A stretch of 64,000 nucleotides of DNA from Sneathiella sp. HT1-7 (GCF_020731145.1 NZ_JAJFZN010000003.1:186001-250000), one strand, 5' to 3'. Numbered from the stretch's first letter, positions 8,644 through 17,692 are shown. A program made the numbers and translations. Notes: generated by a model from the letters alone, not told the origin.

Positions 8644-9984
8644 ATGGCCGAAAATACATTTACTGACTGGAGTGGCAGAAGTAACGGGAGTAGCGGGAAT
8701 TCCGATATAACCTTCAACAATGTGCGCATACTAGAGGGGACGGGGGAGGCGCCTTATTCCGGGGAGGTCACGGTATCGGGAAACCGGATAAAATCGATTA
8801 ACCGGTCTGCCATGGGCGGCAGCTGGGGCAACGGAAGTGGCGGTCAACGTATTGACGGGCGGGGTATGACCTTGATGCCGGGCCTTATTGATTCCCACCT
8901 GCATCTAAGCTGGAACAATGCGCCGGGCGTCGATCCGATCCAGATGATGCCATTGGAAGAGCATGTTCTTGTCTGTGTTGAAATGGCCAAAATTGTTCTG
9001 GATGCCGGATTTACAGCTGGGCGCGGTGCGGCAGCGGCCAAACCACGGCTTGACGTCGTTATCAGGGATGCCATCAACGCGGGGCGGTTTCCCGGACCGC
9101 GCTATACAGCCGCTAGCCCGGAAATTACGACAACCGGTGGGCTTGGCGATGCATCGCCGCCGCATATTCAGCATGAAGGGCTAAACCTTGGCATCGTGGT
9201 CTCCGGACCGGAGGAAGTCCGGAAAAAAGTGCGGGAGATGATCAAGTGGGGCAATGATACGATTAAGCTCAACCTTTCAGGCGAGGAAGTCGCCGGAATG
9301 GGCGCAGAAGAAAACCAGATGTCGGATGAGGAAATTGCTATGGCGGTTTCCGAAACACGTCGGCGCGGAAGGTCGCTTGCTGCCCATGCCCGCTCAGCCG
9401 AGTCGATTAAGCTCTGCGTCAGATACGGCATTGAGACGATCTATCATGCTTCTTTCACAGATGAAGAATCGCTGGATATGCTGGAGGCTGCGAAGGACAA
9501 GCATATTGTCGCCCCGGGCCTTGCCTGGCTGATTAATACGGCGCGAAACGCGGGTGATTATGGCATCATGCCCGGTAGTCCACTGACCATCGCCTATGAG
9601 CGGGAGCTGGAGAACGCCATTGAAAGCATGAAGAAGATGCATAAACGCGGTATTCGCATTGCAATCGGAGGCGATTATGGCTTCGCTTGGACACCGATGG
9701 GTACAAACGCCAAGGATATGGAGTATTTCGTTGATTTACTCGGATTCACGCCGATGGAAGCCATTCTTGCGGGAACGAAAATCGGCGGTGAGATGATGAA
9801 AATGGGCAATGAACTCGGCATGATCCGGGAAGGCTATCTCGCTGATATGCTCCTTGTCGACGGGGATCCCTCCCGGGACGTCAAAGTGTTGCAGGACAAG
9901 AAACGTCTGATGGCCATCATGAAGGATGGCAAGTTCCATAAGGCACCGGAAAATCTGGGTGTCGGATTGAGAGTCAGCGCGTAA
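8644..9984 (+). CDS. Metal-dependent amidohydrolase (imidazolonepropionase/prolidase-like)
   Basis: This 446-residue protein starts behind GGGAGA, 12 bp after the hydrolase gene. After a Gly/Ser-rich stretch, the small beta domain and then the TIM barrel begin with the metal site LIDSHLHLSW. Later metal-ligand candidates are His in LAAHAR and in TIYHAS, and Asp in the segment IAIGGDYG. The C-terminal LGMIREGYLADMLLVDGDP is typical of cyclic amidohydrolases. Members hydrolyse amide or cyclic amide bonds of imidazolones, peptides and xenobiotics. It is the last gene of the left cluster and a hairpin terminator follows. A ring-opening or deamidating step in the same pathway is plausible; the substrate is unknown. 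Confidence 0.85.
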   Translation: MAENTFTDWSGRSNGSSGNSDITFNNVRILEGTGEAPYSGEVTVSGNRIKSINRSAMGGSWGNGSGGQRIDGRGMTLMPGLIDSHLHLSWNNAPGVDPIQMMPLEEHVLVCVEMAKIVLDAGFTAGRGAAAAKPRLDVVIRDAINAGRFPGPRYTAASPEITTTGGLGDASPPHIQHEGLNLGIVVSGPEEVRKKVREMIKWGNDTIKLNLSGEEVAGMGAEENQMSDEEIAMAVSETRRRGRSLAAHARSAESIKLCVRYGIETIYHASFTDEESLDMLEAAKDKHIVAPGLAWLINTARNAGDYGIMPGSPLTIAYERELENAIESMKKMHKRGIRIAIGGDYGFAWTPMGTNAKDMEYFVDLLGFTPMEAILAGTKIGGEMMKMGNELGMIREGYLADMLLVDGDPSRDVKVLQDKKRLMAIMKDGKFHKAPENLGVGLRVSA

Positions 9985-9997
9985 AGCAGGCAAAAAA

Positions 9998-10030
9998 AGG
10001 GCGACGCGACTATTAGTTTTGCGTCGCCCT
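9998..10030. terminator. Bidirectional intrinsic terminator
   Basis: A perfect 10-bp stem, AGGGCGACGC paired with GCGTCGCCCT, has a 13-base loop. An A-run precedes it and TCTGATTTTT follows, so it can terminate both the left cluster (+) and the thiolase operon (-), which converge here. Confidence 0.85.
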
Positions 10031-10050
10031 CTGATTTTTAGACCTTTTCT

Positions 10051-11298
10051 TTAGCTATCGAGACGTTCGATAATAATCGCAGGGGCCATGCCGCCCGCGG
10101 CGCACATGGTAACCAATCCACGTTTTTTATCCTGCCGCTCAAGTTCATCAAGCAACGTGCCGATCAGGATCGATCCGGTGGCTCCGATGGGGTGCCCAAG
10201 CGCCATTGCGCCGCCATTGACATTTACTTTGCTACGGTCAAGTTTCAGGTCGCGAATGAATTTTTCGGTAACGATGGCGAAAGCCTCGTTAATTTCCCAA
10301 AGATCTATATCTTCCGTTGTCAGGCCTGCCTTGGCGAGTACCTTCTTCGCAGCTGGAACTGGCGCGTTCAGCATCAATGTCGGGCAATCACCCATATTAG
10401 CCGTCGCAACAATACGGCCGCGGGGTTTCAGGTTATGCTTCTTCGCATAGTCACCCGATGCGAGAAGTAGTGCCCCGGAACCATCAACAACACCTGAGGA
10501 GTTGCCAGCATGGTGCACATGATCAAATTCCTTGATTTGCGGATATTTGCGCGTAATCAGGCTGCCATATGTGTTGCCGGCGTCGTCAACGACGACATCG
10601 CGAAACATATTGAAGACTGTCTTGAGCCCCGCAAGGCTTTCCATAGTCGTGCCGGGGCGCGGAAATTCCTCCCGATCGAGAGCGATTGAACCATCCGTGT
10701 TTTTAACTGGAATGAGCGATTTATTGAACCGGCCTTCCTGTATTGCCTTGTCTGCGCGTTTCTGGCTCTCTACCGCGAGTTCATCAAGGGCTTTCCGGTC
10801 AATCCCTTCCAGCGTGGCAATAGCATCAGCGCAAACACCTTGCTGTGACTGGGGATGACTATCACGAAGAGCGGTGTTGCCCGCATCCAGCATTGCCGGA
10901 TTGCTGGGATCGGCAATTGAGGCGGTATAACTCATCATCTCGGTACCGCCCGCAATGACCAGATCTTCCATGCCGGACATGATTTGGGCCGCCGCGAGGT
11001 TGACAGTCGTGATCCCAGAACCGCAAAAGCGATCCAGCGTCATACCGGAGGCTTTGATGTCATAGCCAGCTGACAAGGCCGACATCCGGCCGAGGTCATA
11101 ACCCTGCTTGCCGACTTGTGTCGAGGTTCCCCAGATAACGTCATCAACATCGGCAGTATTGAAATCATTCCGTTCAGCAAGAGCACCGAGAACGGTCGCG
11201 CCAAGATGCTGTGGGTGGAGATGGGCGAGGGCGCCCTTGCCAACCTTGCCGACACCACGTGGAGTACGGCAGGCATCAATAATGTAAGCTTCAGTCAT
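10051..11298 (-). CDS. Acetyl-CoA C-acyltransferase (thiolase)
   Basis: This 415-residue thiolase has the nucleophilic Cys92 in DRFCGSG, the catalytic His in ALGHPIGATG and the second Cys in TMCAAGGMAPA near the C-terminus. It matches the degradative/biosynthetic thiolase fold over its whole length, slightly longer than the usual 390-400 residues. It cleaves 3-ketoacyl-CoA to acetyl-CoA plus a shortened acyl-CoA, or runs in reverse. It lies 27 bp after the SDR on the same strand. An HSD10-like dehydrogenase and a thiolase in tandem would carry out the last two steps of a beta-oxidation round, likely for branched or short acyl-CoAs. Confidence 0.92.
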   Translation of the reverse strand: MTEAYIIDACRTPRGVGKVGKGALAHLHPQHLGATVLGALAERNDFNTADVDDVIWGTSTQVGKQGYDLGRMSALSAGYDIKASGMTLDRFCGSGITTVNLAAAQIMSGMEDLVIAGGTEMMSYTASIADPSNPAMLDAGNTALRDSHPQSQQGVCADAIATLEGIDRKALDELAVESQKRADKAIQEGRFNKSLIPVKNTDGSIALDREEFPRPGTTMESLAGLKTVFNMFRDVVVDDAGNTYGSLITRKYPQIKEFDHVHHAGNSSGVVDGSGALLLASGDYAKKHNLKPRGRIVATANMGDCPTLMLNAPVPAAKKVLAKAGLTTEDIDLWEINEAFAIVTEKFIRDLKLDRSKVNVNGGAMALGHPIGATGSILIGTLLDELERQDKKRGLVTMCAAGGMAPAIIIERLDS

Positions 11299-11325
11299 TA
11301 TTTTGATCCTTGTTATTGTTTGTTT

Positions 11326-12102
11326 CTAACGTGGCGCCATACGAATTGCGCCATCCAGGCGGACGTCTTCCCCATTAAAATATCCATTCCGGCACATTTC
11401 AAGAGCAAGAGAGGCATATTCCTCAGGCTGCCCCAGACGGGACGGGTTCGGAACTTGCGCGGCAAGGGCGGCTTTCACCTTGTCAGGCGCGCCTTGCAAC
11501 AGAGGAGTATTGAATAGACCCGGTAAAATTGTGTTGACGCGAATGAGTTCCTGCGCAAGATCGCGTGCAATCGGAAGGGTCATCCCGATAACGCCGCCTT
11601 TTGAGGCGGAGTAGGAGGCCTGCCCTACCTGACCATCCTCTGCTGCGACGGAAGCAGTATTGATAATCACACCACGCTCCCCGTCGATCGGGTCGAGGGT
11701 CATCATGCCGGCTGCCGACTTTGCGATGCAGCGAAAGGTACCGATGAGATTGATCTGGATGATCATCTCGAATTTATCTAACGGAAAGTGCCTGATTTCG
11801 CCGGTTTCCCGGTCCCGGCTAGCCGTTTTTACGGCGTTACCGGTTCCTGCGCAATTTACAAGAATTCTTTCCTGGCCGAGCTTTTCGCGAATGGATGCGA
11901 ACCCGGCATCGACATCTTCTTCTGAGGTAACATTCACCTTTGCAAAAGCGCCGTCGATTTCGGTTGCAACGGCTTCGCCCAATTCTTCGTTCAGATCAAA
12001 AATTCCTACTTTTACGCCAAAACTAGCAAGTTTTCGCGCCGTTGCTGCGCCAAGGCCGGACGCGCCGCCTGTTATAATCGCAGTTGTTCCATCGAGATTC
12101 AT
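11326..12102 (-). CDS. SDR dehydrogenase, HSD10-like (3-hydroxyacyl-CoA dehydrogenase type 2)
   Basis: This 258-residue classical short-chain dehydrogenase has the nucleotide-binding GGASGLG (residues 12-18), NCAG, and the catalytic Ser151, Tyr164 and Lys168 in QASYSASK. The FDLNEE stretch after the second strand (Asp at the end of beta2) points to NAD rather than NADP. Overall it resembles HSD17B10, which oxidises short and branched 3-hydroxyacyl-CoA such as 2-methyl-3-hydroxybutyryl-CoA. AAGGAGAAGGA precedes the start. Followed by a thiolase, it fits the end of isoleucine or fatty-acid breakdown. Its promoter must lie in the intergenic region shared with the heme operon. Confidence 0.9.
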   Translation of the reverse strand: MNLDGTTAIITGGASGLGAATARKLASFGVKVGIFDLNEELGEAVATEIDGAFAKVNVTSEEDVDAGFASIREKLGQERILVNCAGTGNAVKTASRDRETGEIRHFPLDKFEMIIQINLIGTFRCIAKSAAGMMTLDPIDGERGVIINTASVAAEDGQVGQASYSASKGGVIGMTLPIARDLAQELIRVNTILPGLFNTPLLQGAPDKVKAALAAQVPNPSRLGQPEEYASLALEMCRNGYFNGEDVRLDGAIRMAPR

Positions 12103-12297
12103 TGTCGTTCCTTCTCCTTCTTAATTTTCTTATTCAGAGAATAAAATACGGTTGTTCTTTATGCTTATGCTTCTTGGCAGCCGTACGTTGGATAAGCTTT
12201 ATCTGACGTAATTTAAGCAGAGAGATACCATAAAGATAGAAAAAAACAATTTTCCATCTTTTAGGACGGGGGCCGTCTTTCTGGAATTCAACTAACT

Positions 12298-12316
12298 GAT
12301 ATTGATAATAATTCGC
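12298..12316 (+). promoter_or_regulatory. Fur-box-like site 1 upstream of hemP
   Basis: The sequence GATATTGATAATAATTCGC matches 15 of 19 positions of the classical Fur box. It lies 93 bp before the hemP start, in the intergenic region between the SDR and the heme operon. In alphaproteobacteria other iron regulators (Irr, RirA) can act at hmu promoters; this motif is closer to Fur. Confidence 0.6.
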
Positions 12317-12340
12317 AAAATGAAGTTGACTCTTATCGAG

Positions 12341-12359
12341 GCTATTGATAATCATTCCT
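12341..12359 (+). promoter_or_regulatory. Fur-box-like site 2 upstream of hemP
   Basis: GCTATTGATAATCATTCCT contains the intact core GATAATCATT and matches 14 of 19 Fur-box positions. It is 50 bp before the hemP start. Two sites 43 bp apart (four helical turns) would allow tight iron repression of the heme operon. Confidence 0.6.
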
Positions 12360-12408
12360 AGAAATAAGCCAATATATTGTAATTGCATACGAAAAGAACG
12401 GTCAAAAA

Positions 12409-12582
12409 ATGTTGGATAATCAATCCGATCGCAAAAGCAGTAAGCGGATGATTATGCTTGTGGATGAAACCCTGCAGAGCGGTGAATTATTTATCACCAG
12501 CAAGGAACTCACGATTGCTCACAACGGTGATTCATACAAATTGCGGCTTACTGGAAATGGAAAACTGATCTTAACAAAATAA
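12409..12582 (+). CDS. hemP: Hemin uptake protein HemP
   Basis: This small 57-residue gene matches the HemP family: its C-terminal half reads ITSKELTIAHNGDSYKLRLT followed by GNGKLILTK, the conserved block of HemP/HmuP. HmuP-type proteins are needed for expression of heme receptor genes in rhizobia and Burkholderia, where they act as co-activators. The ATG at 12409 is taken as start; the internal ATG at 12448 would give a 44-residue version. It lies directly after two Fur-like sites and 83 bp before the heme receptor gene, the expected position as first gene of a hem/hmu operon. Confidence 0.85.
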   Translation: MLDNQSDRKSSKRMIMLVDETLQSGELFITSKELTIAHNGDSYKLRLTGNGKLILTK

Positions 12583-12665
12583 AGCAATTAGCCCGCCACC
12601 CAGCCACCCGACATATTCGGCAGCCAGGCAGCAAGCAAACGCGATACAACTAGAAAGCTGTTGTT

Positions 12666-14702
12666 ATGCGCCGAACTCTGCCGCTCGCCTGTCTGGGCGC
12701 GCTCCTCTCAAGTACTTTTCTGACGCCTGCCATTGTTGCAGCGGCAGACGAAACGCCGACTGTATCGCTTGACGCGATGACGGTCTATGCGACCCGCACG
12801 CCGCAATCCTCGTTTGAGGTGCCGGCGATGACTTCGAATATTGATACAGATGCGCCGGGAAACGCATTGGCAGGGGATACGGGAGATCTTCTTGAATTCA
12901 CACCGGGTGTTGAGGTGGCTGGTGGGCCACGTCGGAATGGGCAGACTGTCTCTATCCGCGGATTTGATAGCGAAGCCATTATTACCCTGATTGATGGACG
13001 TCGCCAGAACTTCGAGGCGGCCCATGATGGTCGATTTTTCGTTGACCCCTCGCTTCTCAAGCGGGTGGAGATCGTGAAGGGTGCCTCTTCGGCAATTTAT
13101 GGTGGCGGCGCGATCGGCGGCGTTCTTGCGTTCGATACCAAGGATGCAGCAGACATGTTGAAACCCGGAGAGGACTGGGGTGTTTATACTTCAATGGGAT
13201 ACCGGACGGCGAACAAGGAATATTCTCCGGTTGTCTCTGCTTACGGTCGGACGGGGGCATTGGATGTCATCGGAATCGCCGCGCTTCGCAATTCCGGTGA
13301 TATCGAGCAGGGTGACGGCAATAAGCTTATTTCCGAAGACAACCTCGTTTCGGGTACCTTCAAGATTGGTTATAGCTTTAACGACTTCAACAGCCTGCAG
13401 TTTATTTATCAGGGTCTTCACAATGATGGACAGGAGCCGAATAATGGTGGCGGCGCCATTACGGTTTCTAACCCGGTTGTCGATAAGCGGGTTAATGATA
13501 ACCAGTTCGGATTGAAGTATGCATTTGAAGATCCAGGTAATAGCTGGCTGAACCCGAAGCTCCATCTCTATTACAACACCACCGAAGTTCGCGAAGAAGA
13601 TATCTCGGGAACAAATTTGGGTCGTGTGCAAACACGTGACATGGATACCATCGGCTTCACGGCCGACAATCAGACGGTGCTCACGGCGAGCGAGACGCAG
13701 AAGCATACATTGTCTTATGGCTTGGAAGTGTACCATGACGATCAGACGGGTACCATAACCGGGGGTGGCACGCGTCCGGGTGTTCCAAACGCGGATGCCA
13801 CTAATTACGGGGTTTATCTGCAGGACGAAATCGATTTGAAGACGTCTGCGGGTCGCTTCCTGATCATTCCGGCGGCACGGTTTGATGCCTACCGCAGCAG
13901 TGACAATGCTGGTAATTCCCAAAGTGAACATAAGGTCTCTCCGAAAATATCGGCGAGCTATCTGCCAAACGATAATGTGATGTTCTTTGGTAGTCTTGCG
14001 CAAGCCTTCCGCGCACCAAACCTCACCGAAATGTATGCGTCGGGGCAGCATTTCCCTGCAGTCCCCCCGTTTTTTCCGGCTAACTTCTTTGTTCCAAATC
14101 CGGACCTCCGGCCGGAAACCGTTGTCACTTTTGAAGTTGGTGCTGGCATAAACTTCGATAATGTCGTCGCGGACAATGACAAGGTCGCCGTAAAGGGTTC
14201 CTGGTTCATCAGTGAAGGAGATGATTTTATCACGCAGGTGGTGAATACCGCAGGCGGAACGACACAATATGTCAATATCCCGAATGCCCGGCTATCTGGT
14301 TTCGAGGTTGACGCGCAGTATAATCTTCATCCGGTGACGACAAAACTCGGCCTTTCCTATGTTGAGGCGGAAAACAAGGACACGGGGGAGTATCTCTCCA
14401 ACAATCTACCGCTGACACTGGTTGCTGATGTTGCTTACAGCGCCGATGAAATTGATAGCATTTTCGGTCTGCGCGGACGATTTGCAGCCGCCAATGATAA
14501 TGTGTCCAGTTCACAGGTGCCGACCGCGGGATACTCCGTCTATGACGTTTACTATCGCTGGGCGCCGAGCGAGAAAGGTCTCGATACCCTCACTGTCGAT
14601 CTCGGAGTATCGAACGTTCTTGATAAAGCTTACACAACAGCTTTCGCCGGTCTTCTTGAAGAAGGGCGCAGCTATAATGTCAGGGTAGCCTATAAATGGT
14701 AG
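12666..14702 (+). CDS. hmuR: TonB-dependent outer-membrane heme receptor
   Basis: This 678-residue protein has a Sec signal peptide (MRRTLPLACLGALLSSTFLT, cleavage near AADE) and a plug domain with ISIRGFDSEAIITLIDGRRQ-like sequence. A beta barrel follows, ending in an aromatic residue (YKW). The heme-receptor FRAP box is at residues 448-451, followed by His462 and an NPDL box, the region that holds the axial heme ligand in HemR/HmuR. It imports heme or takes it from hemoproteins, using energy from the TonB-ExbBD complex encoded next to it. Regulation by iron through the upstream Fur-like sites is likely. The ribosome site is weak, so expression may depend on hemP. The tonB start codon lies within its last codons. 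Confidence 0.92.
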   Translation: MRRTLPLACLGALLSSTFLTPAIVAAADETPTVSLDAMTVYATRTPQSSFEVPAMTSNIDTDAPGNALAGDTGDLLEFTPGVEVAGGPRRNGQTVSIRGFDSEAIITLIDGRRQNFEAAHDGRFFVDPSLLKRVEIVKGASSAIYGGGAIGGVLAFDTKDAADMLKPGEDWGVYTSMGYRTANKEYSPVVSAYGRTGALDVIGIAALRNSGDIEQGDGNKLISEDNLVSGTFKIGYSFNDFNSLQFIYQGLHNDGQEPNNGGGAITVSNPVVDKRVNDNQFGLKYAFEDPGNSWLNPKLHLYYNTTEVREEDISGTNLGRVQTRDMDTIGFTADNQTVLTASETQKHTLSYGLEVYHDDQTGTITGGGTRPGVPNADATNYGVYLQDEIDLKTSAGRFLIIPAARFDAYRSSDNAGNSQSEHKVSPKISASYLPNDNVMFFGSLAQAFRAPNLTEMYASGQHFPAVPPFFPANFFVPNPDLRPETVVTFEVGAGINFDNVVADNDKVAVKGSWFISEGDDFITQVVNTAGGTTQYVNIPNARLSGFEVDAQYNLHPVTTKLGLSYVEAENKDTGEYLSNNLPLTLVADVAYSADEIDSIFGLRGRFAAANDNVSSSQVPTAGYSVYDVYYRWAPSEKGLDTLTVDLGVSNVLDKAYTTAFAGLLEEGRSYNVRVAYKW

Positions 14703-15559
14703 GGGCGGCGTTCGCACAACCGACAGATTGGGGCAAGAAATGGGTTGTCTTTCTTGGCCTGTCCGTCTGTGCGAACGCCATTCTCTTGACGCAGGTCCAC
14801 CCGATACCAAAAATCGAGCCAATTTACGATATTCCAATTCTGAAGGTGAATTTGATGACGCTGGCTCGTCCGGCGGTCTCAAGTCCGCCGGTTGAAAGCA
14901 AGGTGGAGCCTGTAAAGGTACCACCACCTCCACCACCAGAGGCGGTTCGTGTCAAGCCTGTTGTCACAACCCCCTTTGCACCGGAGAAGGTTGCGGTTAT
15001 TCCCAAGCTGCCGCAACCGAAGGCCGAACCTGTAAAGGAAGCGAAAGCCCAGCCGGTTCCGCGTCCTATGGTTCGGCCTGCCGTGGTGCTTGAACCGCCC
15101 ATCGAGACCAAGGCGGTTCCCCCGATCGAGATGGCAAAGATCGTTCCGGAGATTGTTGAGAAAATCCCGGAGAAGAAAATTGTGAGAAAGGTTGTCGCCA
15201 AGCCGGAGCCTCGACCTGCGCCGGAGCCCAAGGTTGTTGCCACGCTCCCGGATACCAGCAAAGGCATTGGAGAAGACAACTCGACCGTCATTCATGAGGC
15301 GCGTTATCGCCATCAGGTCCCGCCATCCTATCCGCGCCGTGCGCTTGATCTTGGGCACCAAGGAACAGTCACGTTGCATGCGGAAGTTTTGCCAAGCGGC
15401 ACACCGCGGGATCTAAAAATTGCCAAGTCCTCCGGGCATCGCCTGCTTGATATGGCGGCCATGGCGGCCGTTAAGAAATGGAAATTCGAACCAACTAGTG
15501 TCGACGGGAATGCCGTGGTCAGTTGGGTTCGTGTTCCCGTGAATTTTGTTATCCATTAG
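14696..15559 (+). CDS. tonB: TonB energy transducer, dedicated to heme uptake
   Basis: This 287-residue protein has a single N-terminal membrane anchor (about residues 16-34), a long Pro/Lys/Glu/Val-rich periplasmic spacer (about 60-195) and a C-terminal TonB domain with PPSYPRRALDLGHQGTV and AAVKKWKFEP. It couples the proton-motive force harvested by ExbBD to the outer-membrane receptor. Its start overlaps the end of the receptor gene by 7 bp, indicating translational coupling and a dedicated rather than general TonB. The very N-terminus before the membrane segment is short and polar, as usual for TonB. Confidence 0.92.
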   Translation: MVGAAFAQPTDWGKKWVVFLGLSVCANAILLTQVHPIPKIEPIYDIPILKVNLMTLARPAVSSPPVESKVEPVKVPPPPPPEAVRVKPVVTTPFAPEKVAVIPKLPQPKAEPVKEAKAQPVPRPMVRPAVVLEPPIETKAVPPIEMAKIVPEIVEKIPEKKIVRKVVAKPEPRPAPEPKVVATLPDTSKGIGEDNSTVIHEARYRHQVPPSYPRRALDLGHQGTVTLHAEVLPSGTPRDLKIAKSSGHRLLDMAAMAAVKKWKFEPTSVDGNAVVSWVRVPVNFVIH

Positions 15560-15568
15560 GAGCCAGAA

Positions 15569-16666
15569 ATGACAATGAGTGAATCAGTTCAAACAGCGAC
15601 AAAGCTGACACCGGAAGAAATCAGAGCAGAGTATGAGCGGCTTAGCCAGGAAAAAGGAATGCGCGCGCGGAATGCGGCCAATGAAATGGGTATTTCTGAA
15701 GGCCAGCTAGTGGCGGCGCGTGTCGGAACGGTTGCTACCCGCCTTAGCGATAACGCCGAAGCAATCCTGAAGTCTGTGGTCTCTCTTGGAGAGGTGATGG
15801 CGCTGACCCGTAATGAGCATTGTGTTCATGAGCGGAAAGGCATCTATGAAAACCCAAGCTTCTTTAAGCATGGTCCCATGACGACGGGCTTGTTTGTCAA
15901 TCCCGATATTGATCTTCGTCTGTTTATGGGGCAATGGAAACATGGCTTTGCCGTAACAGAAACCGGGAAAGCGGGTGTTCGTAAAAGCCTGCAGTTTTTT
16001 GATGGCGCCGGTGATGCTATCCACAAAATCTATCTGACTAACCATTCTGACGAGGCCGCCTATGATGATCTGGTTGCAATGCATCGCCACGCTGAACAAA
16101 ATACGTCAATCGAAATTGAAGGCACAAAACCAAAACCGGAAGAACGCCCGGATTCAGAAATTGACTGGGAAGGTTTCCGTTCCGCCTGGGAAAAACTGAA
16201 AGATACGCATGACTTTTTTCCGATGCTCCGGAAATTCAAAGTGGGCCGCGTCCAGGCTTTGAAGAAAATCGGAACGGATTTCGCTGCGGAACTTGATAAC
16301 AGTGCTGCACGGCTCGTACTCGAACTTTCGCGGGACCGTCAATGTGAAATTATGGTCTTTGTCGGAAGCAAAGGCTGTATCCAAATACACACTGGTCCTG
16401 TGAACAAGCTGGTAGAGGCGGGGGGATGGTGCAATGTCCTCGACCCCAAATTTAATCTGCATCTGGATGAGGGCGGAATCAGCCATAGCTGGGTAACAAA
16501 GAAGCCCTCTGTCGATGGCATTATCACGGCCGTTGAAGTTTTCGATAAGAACAACGAACTCATAGTGACCTTCTTCGGCAAGCGGAAACCCGGCGTGCCG
16601 GAGCTGACAGAATGGAGCGAAATTGTCGATAGCCTGCCACGCAAGGAGGTATCGAATGTTGCCTGA
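15569..16666 (+). CDS. hmuS: Hemin-degrading factor HmuS/HemS
   Basis: This 365-residue cytoplasmic protein is typical of the HemS/HmuS/ChuS family, which is built from two similar halves. The first half runs from LTPEEIRAEYERLSQEKGMRARNAA to about residue 180 and the second from DSEIDWEGFRSAWEKLKDTHDFFPML. It has the conserved RNEHCVHERKG stretch and a C-terminal HLDEGGISHSW. Family members accept heme from the ABC importer and either pass it on or open the ring to release iron. It sits between tonB and exbB; the exbB start lies 11 bp inside its 3' end. The length agrees with the family. Confidence 0.93.
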   Translation: MTMSESVQTATKLTPEEIRAEYERLSQEKGMRARNAANEMGISEGQLVAARVGTVATRLSDNAEAILKSVVSLGEVMALTRNEHCVHERKGIYENPSFFKHGPMTTGLFVNPDIDLRLFMGQWKHGFAVTETGKAGVRKSLQFFDGAGDAIHKIYLTNHSDEAAYDDLVAMHRHAEQNTSIEIEGTKPKPEERPDSEIDWEGFRSAWEKLKDTHDFFPMLRKFKVGRVQALKKIGTDFAAELDNSAARLVLELSRDRQCEIMVFVGSKGCIQIHTGPVNKLVEAGGWCNVLDPKFNLHLDEGGISHSWVTKKPSVDGIITAVEVFDKNNELIVTFFGKRKPGVPELTEWSEIVDSLPRKEVSNVA

Positions 16667-17264
16667 GTGGCTTTCATTCATACTTCCTGACTGGTTTTTC
16701 CAAATGGGATTGATGGCTTGGCCGCTTGCCATATGCTCTGTTCTGGCTGTTGCGGTCGGGTTGGAGCGGCTTGTATTTACCGTTCGGGCGGCGATCAAGG
16801 CAAAGGCACATTATGAGCGGTTGGCCGATTACTTGCGGGCGAACAGGAACCATCCAAAAGCTGTACGGGATGAACTCGTTGGGGTGACGCTGAATGATTT
16901 CCGGCGTCCCTATTACAGTGGGATCAAGATGTTACGGCTGATTGGTATGATCAGCCCGATCATAGGTCTGCTGGGTACTATTCTCGGGATTATTGCCGCG
17001 TTTAAGGTGATTTCTGTGCAGACAGGGCCAGTTTCGCCTGCGTTGATCGCAGATGGGTTGTGGGAGGCGATGTTGACCACAGCAGCGGGTCTGATGATTG
17101 CACTGCCTGCACTTCTTATGGCGCATTTCTTCAGTGCGTTCAGTGATCGCCAACTGGAGCGCTTTTGCCTGGAGCTAAATCGTCTGTCGCTTTCTTTCGA
17201 AATGGCGAAGAACGAGCCTGCATCTGAAGTTGTTACTCTGAACGCAGAGGCGCGCCGGTCATGA
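16656..17264 (+). CDS. exbB: ExbB/TolQ-type proton channel subunit
   Basis: This 202-residue membrane protein has three predicted membrane helices (about residues 16-37, 98-120 and 138-162). It matches the MotA/TolQ/ExbB family, with the core MLRLIGMISPIIGLLGTILGI and LWEAMLTTAAGLMIALPALL. The ATG at 16656 is chosen because AAGGAGG ends 6 bases before it; it overlaps the hmuS stop by 11 bp. Together with ExbD it forms the proton-driven motor that energises TonB. It is slightly shorter than ExbB proteins with a long N-terminal extension and resembles the shorter forms in hmu operons. Confidence 0.92.
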   Translation: MLPEWLSFILPDWFFQMGLMAWPLAICSVLAVAVGLERLVFTVRAAIKAKAHYERLADYLRANRNHPKAVRDELVGVTLNDFRRPYYSGIKMLRLIGMISPIIGLLGTILGIIAAFKVISVQTGPVSPALIADGLWEAMLTTAAGLMIALPALLMAHFFSAFSDRQLERFCLELNRLSLSFEMAKNEPASEVVTLNAEARRS

Positions 17265-17692
17265 TCACACTTCAGTCCGAAGATCCGCACGGGGGAACCT
17301 TGCGGGAGCTGGCGCCTGATCTGACACCGATGCTGGATATCCTGTTTATTCTTCTCGTGTTCTTCTTGCTGACGGTCGGAACAGTTATGCGTTCGCTTGA
17401 TCTGCAGCTTCCCTCCGCCGTAGAGGAGGAATTGGAACAGTTGAATGAACCTCGGCACATCATGCTTGAAATTCGGGAAAGCTCTTACGCACTTGATGGT
17501 CAGGAGTTCACTCATTTTGGCGAGCTAAAAGAAGCGATCAAGGAAAGTCGGGCTGCTCATTCCGATCATGAGATCATTGTCGCCGGGGATCGCCAGATTT
17601 CAATCGAAAAACTGCTTAAAGTGCTGACATACCTGCAGTCGCAGGGGATAGAGGCCGCCAATATTCTAATGCAAAAAGAAACCAATCAATGA
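17261..17692 (+). CDS. exbD: ExbD biopolymer transport protein
   Basis: This 143-residue protein has one membrane helix (about residues 22-42) carrying the essential protonatable Asp26 in LTPMLDILFILLVFF, and a periplasmic C-terminal domain with a VAGDRQISIEKLLKVL-like segment. It partners ExbB and TonB. The start overlaps exbB by 4 bp (ATGA), and the next gene overlaps it by 4 bp as well. The family assignment is clear; specificity for heme uptake is inferred from the operon. Confidence 0.93.
   Translation: MITLQSEDPHGGTLRELAPDLTPMLDILFILLVFFLLTVGTVMRSLDLQLPSAVEEELEQLNEPRHIMLEIRESSYALDGQEFTHFGELKEAIKESRAAHSDHEIIVAGDRQISIEKLLKVLTYLQSQGIEAANILMQKETNQ

Noticed and set aside
12134-12388. Minus-strand 84-codon reading frame between the SDR and hemP
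   Set aside because: It covers both Fur-like boxes, has no ribosome site, no recognisable domain and an odd composition; it is intergenic DNA.
13191-14267. Minus-strand reading frame of about 358 codons inside the heme receptor gene
   Set aside because: Antisense to a well-supported TonB-dependent receptor, Ile/Arg-rich and without domain motifs.
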